NCBI GenBank assembly: GCA_938004375.1
Contig: CALKWH010000286.1
Coordinates: 1-6,421, forward strand
DNA from: an uncultured Pseudomonadota bacterium
GTDB lineage: Bacteria; Myxococcota_A; Polyangia; HGW-17
Length of the DNA stretch: 6,421 nucleotides
Direction of reading: 5' to 3'
Shown: piece after piece, positions 1 through 6,421 of the stretch
How positions within the stretch are numbered: position 1 is the first letter of the stretch
Layout: every line of letters begins with the position of its first letter
Program-made: the position numbers and the translations under genes
Notes under the pieces: model-generated
Seen by the model: the letters and a program-made list of their open reading frames with translations, nothing else
Told to the model about the DNA's origin: nothing
Database searches by the model: none

Positions 1-45
1 GATCGTATTCGGTGACTGGAGTTCAGACGTGTGCTCTTCCGATCT
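1..45 (+). other. Illumina P7-side adapter with index (artefact)
   Basis: Positions 12..45 match the TruSeq read-2 adapter, starting GTGACTGGAGTTCAG and ending GCTCTTCCGATCT. The first three bases (GAT) fit the end of the P7 primer, and the eight bases at 4..11 (CGTATTCG) sit where the i7 index belongs. This is synthetic library sequence. The reading frame of the neighbouring gene runs into it, so any translation below position 46 is meaningless. Confidence 0.98.
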
Positions 46-372
46 GCCAAGTTCAATGCCGATTGCATTCGTCAAACCAGAAACAAAAACCGGATTAATT
101 CTTGTACTAAGAGTGCCATCTCCCAATTGGCCATTACTATTATTTCCCCAACACTTAACAGAACCAGTGGTTAATACTGCACAAGTATGAAGAGGACCTG
201 CTGATAAGGCCACTATTGGATCATCAATGGCAACCTTGGTTGGCGTGTTTCGATCATTTGTTGTACCATCTCCCAATTTTCCAAATCCATTATTTCCCCA
301 ACAACGCGCACTACCGTCTTTTAGCAAGGCACACATGTCATAGTATCCTGCATCGATTAATTCCAAATCGAC
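46..372 (-). repeat. RCC1-type repeats, AT-rich, truncated
   Basis: Residues 789-897 of the larger lipoprotein hold one full RCC1 unit (C802 and RCWGNNGFGKLGDGT), a second (HTCAVLTTGSVKCWG, then GQLGDGT) and the first residues of a third. RCC1 units form beta-propeller blades. Each full unit has a Cys pair about 10 residues apart, as in the paralogue. GC is about 41% by hand count over 61..420, and GC3 is about 15-20% in two sampled lines. This is very unlike the preceding cysteine-rich array. Confidence 0.85.
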
Positions 373-2736
373 ACATGTATTATCATAATTACAAGAAGAA
401 TGACATTCTAGACCTCCGGTGAAATATCCCAAACTTCTGCAACTCTGACCGTTCAAGTTGCTGCCGTCGCACTCCTCGCCAAAGCTGGTTTGCACCAGAC
501 TGTCGCCGCAGTATCCGCCGCAACTACCGAACTGGAAAGCGCAGCCGCCGGAGCAGGAGAGGGAGCCGGGATAGTACCCCTGCGTCTCGCAGGTCTGGCC
601 ATTGAAGTCGGCGCCGTCACAGGCTTCGCCAAAGGAGGTCTGCGTGGCCCCGTCGCCGCAGAAGTACTGACAGCCGCCGGTGTCGTACTGGCAGGAGGAG
701 ACGTTGCAGCCGAGGGTCCCTGTGTAGAAGCCGCGGGAGACGCAGTCGGCGCCGCCCAGGTTCAGGCCGTCGCACTGCTCGTAAGTTGACTGGATGTTGC
801 CGTCGCCGCAGAAGCCGTTGCAGCCAGATGTGACAAACTGACAGTCGCTGCACGACAGCGTGCCGGGGTTGAAGCCCTGCGACGCGCAGGTCTGCCCGGC
901 GAGATTCGAACCGTCGCACTCCTCGCCGTAGCCGCCCTGGATGGTCCCGTCGCCGCAGCGCCCCACCGCCGCGCAGTTGGTCTCCACGAAGGCGCGGCAG
1001 TCCGCGGAGCAGGTCAGGATGCCGCCGTAGAAGCCCCGGGACTCGCAGGTCTGGCTCGCCAGGTTGCCCCCATCGCACACCTCGCCGTACGCGGACTGGA
1101 TCACGCCGTCGCCGCAGCGACCCACGGCCGCGCAACCGCTCTCGACAAAGCCGTTGCACGTGCTCGCGCAGGCCAGCGTGCCGCCGTAGTATCCGCGTGA
1201 GGTACAGGTCTGCCCGGACAGGTTGTTGCCGTCGCACAGCTCGCCGAAGCCGCCCTGGACCAGGGAGTCGCCGCAGCGCCCCACGGCCGCGCAGTCGGCC
1301 AGGCCGAAGGTCTGGCAGTTGGGGTTGCACGTGAGCGTCCCGCCGTAGTAGCCCTGCGTCAGGCAGGTCTGTCCGCCGTGGTTCAAGCCGTCGCACACCT
1401 CGCCGTGCGTGTTCTGCACGGTGCCGTCCCCGCAGTAGCCCGAGCAGCCGATGACGTTGAAGCTCGTGCAGTTGGCGCTGCAGGCCAGCGTGCCGGCGTA
1501 GAACCCCTGGTCGGCGCAGGTCTGCCCGACCAACTCCGCGCCGTCGCACACCTCGCCCGCGGCGCTCTGGACGGTGGCGTCGCCGCAGCGCCCCTGGCAC
1601 TGACTCTCGTCGAACCCCATGCAGTGCTCCCGGCAGGCGAGGTCACCGGCGTAATAGCCCCGGGTGACGCAGGACAGTCCGTTGAGGTTCAGCCCGTCGC
1701 ACACCTCCCCGTTGACCGTCTGCACCTCGCCGTCGCCGCACGTGCTGATGACGACGCAGCCGGACACGTCGTACCCCGCGCAATCGGCGTCGCAGGCCAG
1801 CGTCCCCGTGAAATACCCCTCGTCCTGGCAGTTCCGGCCGCCCAGGCTGAAGCCGTCGCACACCTCGCCGTGGTCCGCCTGGATCACGTTGTCGCCGCAG
1901 CGCCCCGAGCCAGCGCACCCCGTGACGTCGAAGCCCCGGCAGTTCGCCTGACACGCGAGGGTGCCGCCGTAGTAACCCAGCCCCTCGCAGCTCTGGCCGC
2001 CCAGCTCCGCGCCGTCGCACACCTCGGAGAAATCCCCCTGGATCGCGCCGTCTCCGCAGCGCCCGGCGGCCGCGCAATCGGACTCGTCGAACGCGCACGA
2101 AAAATCGCACTCCAGCTCGCCGCCGTAATACCCCAGTCCGACGCAGGTCTCGCCGTCCAGGTTCTCCATGTCGCAGTCCTCGTCGCCCACCACCTGCCCA
2201 TCCAGGCACACCGGCGCGCACGCGCTGGGGTTCCCCGCCTCGCACGCCCAGCCTTCTTCGACCACGCACGCCGTGGAGCACCCGTCCCCGGAGCGGTTGT
2301 TGCCGTCGTCGCAGGCCTCGTCGCCCTCGATGTAGCCGTTGCCGCAGGCGTTGGTGCACCCCGTGAGCACGAACTGGCAAATAGGCGAGCACGCCAGCTC
2401 GCCGCCGCCGTACCCCAGGCTCTGACAGCTCTTGCCGTTGAGGTTCTCGCCGTCGCACTGCTCCGCGTCGCCCACGTCCACCAGGTTGTCGCCGCAGCGC
2501 CCGCCGCAGTCGGACCGGTCGAACTTGCAGCCGTCGGTGCACTTCAACTCCCCGAGCGCGTCATAGTGCCCCAGCGACGCGCAGGTGTTTTCCCCCACGT
2601 CGGTGTCGCACTCCTCCCCCGGATCGACGAAACTGTCCCCGCACGAGTCCACCGACTTGGTGCCGGCGTCACACCCGGAAAAGACGACCCAAGGGAAAAT
2701 GGCGAATAAGAGTATGACCAACCGGTGATTCTTCAT
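46..2736 (-). CDS. Cysteine-rich repeat / RCC1 lipoprotein, 3' end missing
   Basis: Probable surface lipoprotein, partial at the C-terminus; 897 codons are visible and none is a stop. The start is the ATG at 2734..2736, with AAGGAG six bases upstream and the same leader as the paralogue at 3129..5330. Residues 1-21 form a signal peptide ending in lipobox FSG-C22, with Asp at +2. Residues 32-788 hold fifteen units of about 46-55 residues, each opening CGD or a variant, containing a CDG-like motif, and carrying six cysteines (90 in all, presumably disulphide-bonded). Unit 3 (residues 131-173) is the classic Myxococcus cysteine-rich type (TIGR02232/DUF4215-like, with CDDGNNRSGDGC). From about residue 789, two RCC1 repeats follow (CWGNN..G.LGDGT) and a third begins before the adapter. 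By comparison with the paralogue, about five blades are probably missing. GC content and codon use change abruptly near position 440. Ligand unknown. Confidence 0.93.
373..2643 (-). repeat. Fifteen-unit six-cysteine repeat array
   Basis: This is the coding array for residues 32-788 of the larger lipoprotein. Units begin at cysteines 32, 81, 131, 177, 227, 280, 333, 384, 435, 488, 541, 594, 643, 693 and 743. The common pattern is CGDG, then about 8 residues, CDG, about 7, C, about 11, C, 2-4, C, 5-7, C. Units 9-11 are each followed by the linker AAVGR. Unit 4 opens with CLDG instead of CGD. Unit 3 has the different spacing of the DUF4215 type. GC is near 70% over most of the array, with GC3 about 90% in a sampled stretch (1081..1140). 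Confidence 0.9.
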
Positions 2737-2810
2737 GGTGTGCTCCTTCTCTTGGTTAGCGTATCGGGATCAACTCCGCATTCCTATCCCCCGTTCGGGT
2801 GAATTATTTG
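2672..2810 (-). repeat. Leader plus signal-peptide unit, copy 1
   Basis: This matches 5266..5404 at a constant offset of 2,594 bases with only three mismatches in 139 (at 2702, 2757 and 2768). It covers 74 bases upstream of the ATG and the codons for residues 1-21, and stops within the codon of the lipobox Cys22. The one coding difference is Ala12 here against Val12 in the other copy. Upstream of 2810 the two loci are unrelated. The untranslated part contains the inverted repeat CCCG-TT-CGGG and presumably transcription or translation signals. Confidence 0.93.
2743..2748 (-). promoter_or_regulatory. Ribosome binding site of the larger lipoprotein gene
   Basis: AAGGAG on the minus strand lies six bases upstream of the ATG at 2736. 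It fixes the start and is conserved with the paralogous leader. Confidence 0.85.
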
Positions 2811-3128
2811 TCACGGAATTGATGAAGGCGATCAAATGGTGGAGATGACCCCGTATGGTTGCGGAGTCGGAACACCGGACCAGAACACCGGGAATGAGTC
2901 ACAGCGCTCACCAAGTTCGATGATCCCCGATACATTTCCAGTTCCAGATACCCGCGAAGCGGGTTGCACAGACCAGCCCAGGGCAAGCGACCTGTATTCC
3001 GGTCACCACCCCAGGATCAATACAAAAGAAAAAATACCCAAATTTCTTGAACCGCATCCTGTAATCGTTTCAGACGGTATCATCGAACCTGACCACGGCT
3101 GTCAGATCTCAGTTGTTTGTCCTCCACT
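2811..3128. other. Intergenic spacer between the two lipoprotein genes
   Basis: This 318-base stretch has no convincing gene. The small ORFs in it lack family resemblance and are not preceded by good ribosome sites. Two short hairpins can be seen: ACCCGC-GAA-GCGGGT at 2950..2964, and CTGAC/GTCAG arms at 3089..3105, just past the stop of the upstream gene. Neither is followed by a U-run on the minus strand. An isolated T-rich tract (minus strand, 3035..3023) lacks a strong stem before it. No confident intrinsic terminator or promoter can be called. The length and the separate leader suggest that the downstream gene has its own promoter. Confidence 0.6.
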
Positions 3129-5330
3129 TCAAAAAGATACCAAAGTCGGGAAGGCGCGGTTTTCGATGGTGCCGTCCCCCAGCTCTCCGTTATCATTGAG
3201 CCCCCAGCAGTACACGTCATGGGAGGAGGAAATACCGCAGGTATGTTCAAAGCCCAGAGCTAGTGTGGAAAAAAGAATTCCTCCAAGAACGGTCACTGGG
3301 GCGTTCTGATTGATTGTGTTGTTGTTGCCAAGTTGACCCCAGTTGTTGTAGCCCCAGCAATAGGTATTTCCTTGCGCCGTGATTCCGCAGGTGTGTCTGG
3401 TACCTGCGGTCACCTGATGAAAGGAGTATCCTCCCAGGACCTGCACGGGAAGCAGTTTCCGTGTGAAACTACCATCGCCGAGTTGTCCATAACTGTTGTC
3501 GCCCCAGCAATAAATGAGATTATCTGTCGAAATGGCGCAGGCATGCGTCCCACCCACGGAAATGGAGACCATGGGGGTCCCCTGAAGTAGGGTCGGAGTC
3601 ATCGCCATGATGGTGCTATTATTACCCAGTTGGCCATCCCCATTGCCTCCCCAGCAATAAGATTCCCCTCCCGTGGCGATGGCGCAGGATGAAGCCGAGC
3701 CCGAGGACAGATACACATATTTATGGCCCCCAAGAACCAGTGTAGGAACCATGCGCTGGGTGGTGGTTCCATCCCCCAGTTGACCAGAGTTGTTTCTGCC
3801 CCAGCAGTAGATATCCCCGTCGGTTGAAAGTGCGCAGGTGAATTCAAGACCGTTTTTGATGGAAACAAACGTGTGTCCTCCTGAAACGGGATTCGGAATA
3901 TCGTGGTGATTTATGGTTCCATCCCCTAGTTGACCGTAGGAATTGATTCCCCAACAATACGCGCTTCCTGCGGTATCGATGGCACACGTGGTATATGACG
4001 CTGCCGAAAACGATGAGAATTGATGTGAGCCGCTGACAAGGACGGGTGAATATACGGGGATGTTGCAAGGTGATCCGATGCCGAGTTGGCAAAAGTTGTT
4101 GTATCCCCAACAGTAGTTGTTACCGTTTTCATGGATGATACACGTATGTTCTCTGCCGGAGGCCAGCGCGTTGACCGCGTTGCAAAGCGACAAGGCAAAG
4201 TGGCAGGAATTGTCGCAAACCAGCAAGCCGTGGGGATTCTGTCCCAGGGATTCACAGGTGGCTCCGGCAAGATCCAACGCCTCGCATTGCTCCGTTTCGG
4301 GCTGGATGATTCCGTCGCCGCAACGCCCCACAGCTACGCAGTCGGATATGTCGAGAGTACAGTTTTCGGCGCAGACAAGCGTTCCACCGTGGTACCCAAG
4401 TTGTTGGCAGTCCTGGCCATCCAGGGCGGTTCCATCGCATTGTTCCGGCTCGACCTGGATGATACCATCGCCGCAACGCCCCTCAGCAACGCAGTCAGAT
4501 ATATCGAGGGTGCAGTTTTCGGCGCAGACAAGCGTTCCGCCGTGGTACCCAAGTTGTTGGCAGTCCTGGCCATCCAGGGCAGTTCCATCGCATTGTTCGA
4601 AAAGGGGTTCAATCAGGCCATCTCCGCAATGTCCCGAACCCTGGCAGTTGGACACATCAAACATGCATTCATTGGAACAACCGAGAACTCCTGCATAGTA
4701 GCCCAGGGATTCGCAGGTGGAAGCCTTCAGGTCCGTATCATCGCATTGCTCTTCGCCTTCGGCCACCGAGTCTCCGCATTCGGTGCTGAATGAGCAGTTG
4801 CGAAGATCGAAACCACATTCTCCGTCACAGGAAAGTGAACCCGACGCAAATCCCTGGGTCACGCAACTCTGTCCGTTCAGATTGTCGCCTTCACATTTTT
4901 CAAAGGGACCCGTTATGGTCCCGTCCCCGCAGATGGCTGGAATCTCGCATTCAGAAGCGTCAAACCGACAGTTGTTTTTACATTTGAGAGTGCCCCCGCC
5001 GAGACCGACATCCTGACATGAGGTATTCATCAGGTTTACACCGTCACAGACTTCTCCGTAGTTGCTTTGGACAACCCCATCCCCGCATCCGGCGGAACAG
5101 ACGGAAACGTCCAGCGTGCAATCCTCCTTGCATTTCAAGGCCCCAAACTGTTCGTAATAGCCCAACTCCTGACAGTTCGTGGCCACCATCTCCGAACCAT
5201 CGCACTCCTCCCCCGGGTCCAGGAATCCGTCCCCGCATGAGTCCACCACTTTAGTGCCGGCATCGCACCCGGAAAAGACGACCCAAGGGAAAATGACGAA
5301 TAAGAGTATGACCAACCGGTGATTCTTCAT
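3129..5330 (-). CDS. Cysteine-rich repeat / seven-blade RCC1 lipoprotein
   Basis: Complete 733-residue probable surface lipoprotein. The ATG at 5328..5330 has AAGGAG six bases upstream. The signal peptide (KNHR, then a hydrophobic stretch) ends in lipobox FSG-C22. Asp at +2 is the inner-membrane retention signal in E. coli, but that rule may not hold in this lineage. Residues 32-383 contain seven six-cysteine units starting at cysteines 32, 82, 134, 185, 235, 286 and 337. Residues 386-733 contain seven RCC1 units of about 50 residues with the motif C....(7-8)..YCWG.N..GQLGDGT, which is the right number for one closed seven-bladed propeller. Each blade carries a conserved Cys pair, probably a disulphide, as expected outside the cytoplasm. 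RCC1 propellers bind proteins or other ligands, and no catalytic motif is visible. It lies 120 bases after the nucleotidase gene on the same strand and is a paralogue of the gene at 46..2736. Confidence 0.95.
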   Translation of the reverse strand: MKNHRLVILLFVIFPWVVFSGCDAGTKVVDSCGDGFLDPGEECDGSEMVATNCQELGYYEQFGALKCKEDCTLDVSVCSAGCGDGVVQSNYGEVCDGVNLMNTSCQDVGLGGGTLKCKNNCRFDASECEIPAICGDGTITGPFEKCEGDNLNGQSCVTQGFASGSLSCDGECGFDLRNCSFSTECGDSVAEGEEQCDDTDLKASTCESLGYYAGVLGCSNECMFDVSNCQGSGHCGDGLIEPLFEQCDGTALDGQDCQQLGYHGGTLVCAENCTLDISDCVAEGRCGDGIIQVEPEQCDGTALDGQDCQQLGYHGGTLVCAENCTLDISDCVAVGRCGDGIIQPETEQCEALDLAGATCESLGQNPHGLLVCDNSCHFALSLCNAVNALASGREHTCIIHENGNNYCWGYNNFCQLGIGSPCNIPVYSPVLVSGSHQFSSFSAASYTTCAIDTAGSAYCWGINSYGQLGDGTINHHDIPNPVSGGHTFVSIKNGLEFTCALSTDGDIYCWGRNNSGQLGDGTTTQRMVPTLVLGGHKYVYLSSGSASSCAIATGGESYCWGGNGDGQLGNNSTIMAMTPTLLQGTPMVSISVGGTHACAISTDNLIYCWGDNSYGQLGDGSFTRKLLPVQVLGGYSFHQVTAGTRHTCGITAQGNTYCWGYNNWGQLGNNNTINQNAPVTVLGGILFSTLALGFEHTCGISSSHDVYCWGLNDNGELGDGTIENRAFPTLVSF
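3132..4175 (-). repeat. Seven RCC1 repeats (predicted beta-propeller)
   Basis: Residues 386-733 of the smaller lipoprotein. All seven units have the CWG core: CWGYNNFCQLG, CWGINSYGQLG, CWGRNNSGQLG, CWGGNGDGQLG, CWGDNSYGQLG, CWGYNNWGQLG and CWGLNDNGELG. Most continue into GDGT or GNN followed by a Pro-containing stretch. The first unit has an extra Cys pair (NFCQ and SPCN), which may cross-link it. The array ends only a few residues before the stop, so the propeller forms the C-terminus. Confidence 0.93.
4182..5237 (-). repeat. Seven-unit six-cysteine repeat array
   Basis: Codes for residues 32-383 of the smaller lipoprotein: seven units of 50-53 residues with six cysteines each. Unit 1 closely matches unit 1 of the paralogue (both contain DPGEECD). 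Units 5 and 6 are nearly identical to each other. Unit 4 has CDD instead of CDG, and unit 7 has CEA. Confidence 0.9.
4323..4628 (-). repeat. Recent tandem duplication, 153-bp period
   Basis: Cysteine-rich units 5 and 6 of the smaller lipoprotein (residues 235-336) are a head-to-tail pair of 51 codons each. The core at 4360..4445 matches 4513..4598 with two mismatches in 86 bases (at 4386 and 4428). The encoded stretch from EQCDGTALDG to LDISDCVA is the same in both. This is much closer than any other pair of units in the gene. Confidence 0.93.
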
Positions 5331-5404
5331 GGTGTGCTCCTTCTCTTGGTCAGCGTATCGGAATCAACTCCGCATTCCTATCCCCCGTTCGGGTGAATTA
5401 TTTG
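5266..5404 (-). repeat. Leader plus signal-peptide unit, copy 2
   Basis: Counterpart of 2672..2810, with 136 of 139 bases identical. It spans the 5' leader, ribosome site and signal-peptide codons of the smaller lipoprotein and ends in the Cys22 codon. Sequence beyond 5404 has no counterpart at the other locus. Confidence 0.93.
5337..5342 (-). promoter_or_regulatory. Ribosome binding site of the smaller lipoprotein gene
   Basis: AAGGAG on the minus strand, six bases before the ATG at 5330, identical to the site of the paralogue. Confidence 0.85.
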
Positions 5405-5422
5405 GCATGTCAAATTTCTGAT

Positions 5423-5434
5423 TTCAGTACTGAA
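5423..5434. promoter_or_regulatory. 12-bp perfect palindrome, possible operator
   Basis: TTCAGTACTGAA reads the same on both strands. It lies in the 120-base gap between the nucleotidase stop and the shared leader, outside the duplicated unit. On the minus strand a TTGACA-like hexamer follows a few bases later, but no well-spaced -10 element was seen. It could be a protein-binding site or chance. Confidence 0.3.
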
Positions 5435-5450
5435 TGTCCATTTCGCGTTG

Positions 5451-6375
5451 CTAGTTGCAGATGCGCGAATCGGAGGTCATCGCGCAGTAGGCCGGCTTGT
5501 CGAGGCCACGGAACAGACCCAGTTGCCAGTTCGGATCGCCCACGGTCGGCACCTGGTTGATGTCGTAGATGCGGGCAGGGACCGAGGGAATGCCGTCGGC
5601 GACTTCGCCGCCGTTGAGGCCCTGAGCGCTCCAGTCGTCGTCGAGAGCTCCGATGAACGAGAACAGTGCGACCCAGGCCTTTAGCTCTTGGACAATCGCG
5701 CCGTTGGCGTCGTAATCGCCGGGCTGGGCATCAAAGAGCAGGGAAGTTACTTCGGCGTCATTGGACATGTCGATGATCGTTCCATCTTTAATTTTTGGAT
5801 CGATCACCATGTCCCCGCTCACGTACCGGTACAGGGGGAGCCACCGCGCGACGGTGTCGTCCACGGCCAGGCGCAGCATGTTTTCAATGGACGTGTCGGT
5901 CAGATCCAGCAGGGTGCCATTGGTGAAACATTCCATGGTTGTGAAGACGTCGTTGCACAGAAACACCGCCACGACCTTGTCGAACTGGCCACGGGTCGGG
6001 TCGAAGATGTAGCGCATGCCTGCTGGGTTCAGGTAGTACTCCAGCGGAACGTTGCCCTGCATGACCTCGACGTTCATCTCGAAGATCATCTTCATTTCCT
6101 GTGGGGTGACATAGAAGGACATCATCGGGTAACCGGGGACGCTGTCGTTGCCCTTACCCAGTGGGAAGGCACGGAATGCGTCGGCGGCGGCGATGAGTCC
6201 GGTTTTGCCCGCAAGGATCGGGTCACGGACCGCGCTGTTCTCGATCAGGGCCGCGGCAATCGGAGAGGCATCGAAATTCGGGTCGGTCAGATGCAGATTG
6301 GCCGCTACGGCGCTATCGATGATGTAGTTCATCCCGTGGTACTGCGCATCAGCCACGAGCAGCGAGACCGCCTGT
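5451..6375 (-). CDS. 5'-nucleotidase-like protein, C-terminal part only
   Basis: Partial at the N-terminus: the frame is open into the adapter, giving 307 codons plus TAG. The GTG at 6354..6356 is an internal valine, because the upstream codons (QAVSLL) continue the domain; LLVADAQ matches the NLVADA-type opening of the 5'-nucleotidase C-terminal domain (UshA family, PF02872). Further on, ALIENSAVRDPI aligns with the family's N-GGIR region in divergent form, and AADAFRAFPLGKG aligns with the D-F-PFGN region. This domain binds the substrate, while the metallophosphatase catalytic domain would lie in the missing N-terminal part. Family members are usually periplasmic or surface nucleotidases or phosphoesterases. 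A tail of roughly 170 residues with no domain recognised by eye ends in a Cys pair (YCAMTSDSRIC). Substrate specificity cannot be judged from this fragment. Confidence 0.82.
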
Positions 6376-6421
6376 AGATCGGAAGAGCGTCGTGTAGGGA
6401 AAGAGTGTAGATCTCGGTGGT
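6376..6421 (+). other. Illumina P5-side adapter (artefact)
   Basis: Begins AGATCGGAAGAGCGTCGTG and continues into GTGTAGATCTCGGTGGT. This is the reverse complement of the TruSeq universal adapter, with no i5 index between the two parts (single-index form). It truncates the nucleotidase gene. Confidence 0.98.

Noticed and set aside
617..2542. Minus-strand ORFs 617..1600, 1383..1646, 1643..2542 and 1884..2201
   Set aside because: They are in the wrong frame, with Arg-rich low-complexity translations. The frame starting at 2736 carries the signal peptide and motifs across the same bases.
373..2643. The regular repeats as a CRISPR array or a DNA-level satellite
   Set aside because: The spacing varies in whole codons and conservation follows amino acids, so these are protein repeats with no spacer structure.
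1378..2709. Plus-strand ORF of 443 codons, plus other plus-strand ORFs such as 490..789
   Set aside because: They lie antisense to the cysteine-rich array. Their repeated Ala-Val-Ala-His-Leu text is the reverse reading of the CDG repeats in GC-rich DNA.
2950..2964. Hairpin ACCCGC-GAA-GCGGGT as a terminator
   Set aside because: The six-pair stem is short and no U-run follows it on either strand.
3023..3035. T-rich tract on the minus strand as an intrinsic terminator of the smaller lipoprotein gene
   Set aside because: No GC-rich stem precedes it; only a weak AAATTT-centred pairing is present.
2836..3309. Plus-strand ORF of 157 codons and the small minus-strand ORF at 2804..2986
   Set aside because: The first overlaps the end of the well-supported lipoprotein gene, and neither shows any recognisable protein feature.
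6354..6356. GTG as a start codon for the nucleotidase
   Set aside because: The frame is open upstream to the adapter, and the upstream codons continue the conserved domain, so this is an internal valine.

Overview
The window is one 6,330-base environmental insert (46..6375) with Illumina adapter sequence still attached at both ends (1..45 and 6376..6421). The P7-side adapter is on the left and the P5-side adapter on the right. This suggests a single long library molecule, such as a synthetic long read or long amplicon, rather than an ordinary contig. Nothing outside 46..6375 is biological.

The insert carries three genes, all on the minus strand, so transcription runs from right to left. In transcription order they are: (1) the C-terminal end of a 5'-nucleotidase-like protein (5451..6375, cut at its N-terminus by the adapter); (2) a complete 733-residue lipoprotein (3129..5330) with seven six-cysteine repeats followed by seven RCC1-type repeats; (3) a larger paralogue (46..2736, cut at its C-terminus by the adapter) with fifteen six-cysteine repeats followed by at least two RCC1 repeats. 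The third gene has no stop codon in the window, so a caller that requires a stop misses it. Line-by-line reverse translation shows it is open for 897 codons, and the long ORFs in other frames over 373..2643 are shadows of it.

Secreted lipoproteins with long arrays of CGDG...CDG cysteine-rich units plus RCC1 propellers are typical of Myxococcota and related former Deltaproteobacteria. That lineage is an inference from protein style only. The paralogues are probably surface or outer-layer proteins; their ligand is unknown. The nucleotidase fragment shows no direct functional link to them.

Two structural features stand out. The two lipoprotein genes share a nearly identical 139-bp unit made of the 5' leader, the Shine-Dalgarno site and the signal peptide codons. 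It ends at the lipobox cysteine, after which the DNA diverges. Base composition is also strongly mosaic: about 57% GC in the sampled nucleotidase lines, 45-60% in gene 2, about 70% in the cysteine-rich part of gene 3 and about 41% in its RCC1 part. The step near position 440 is sharp and lies inside a repeat, so it is either real domain shuffling or a chimeric library molecule.
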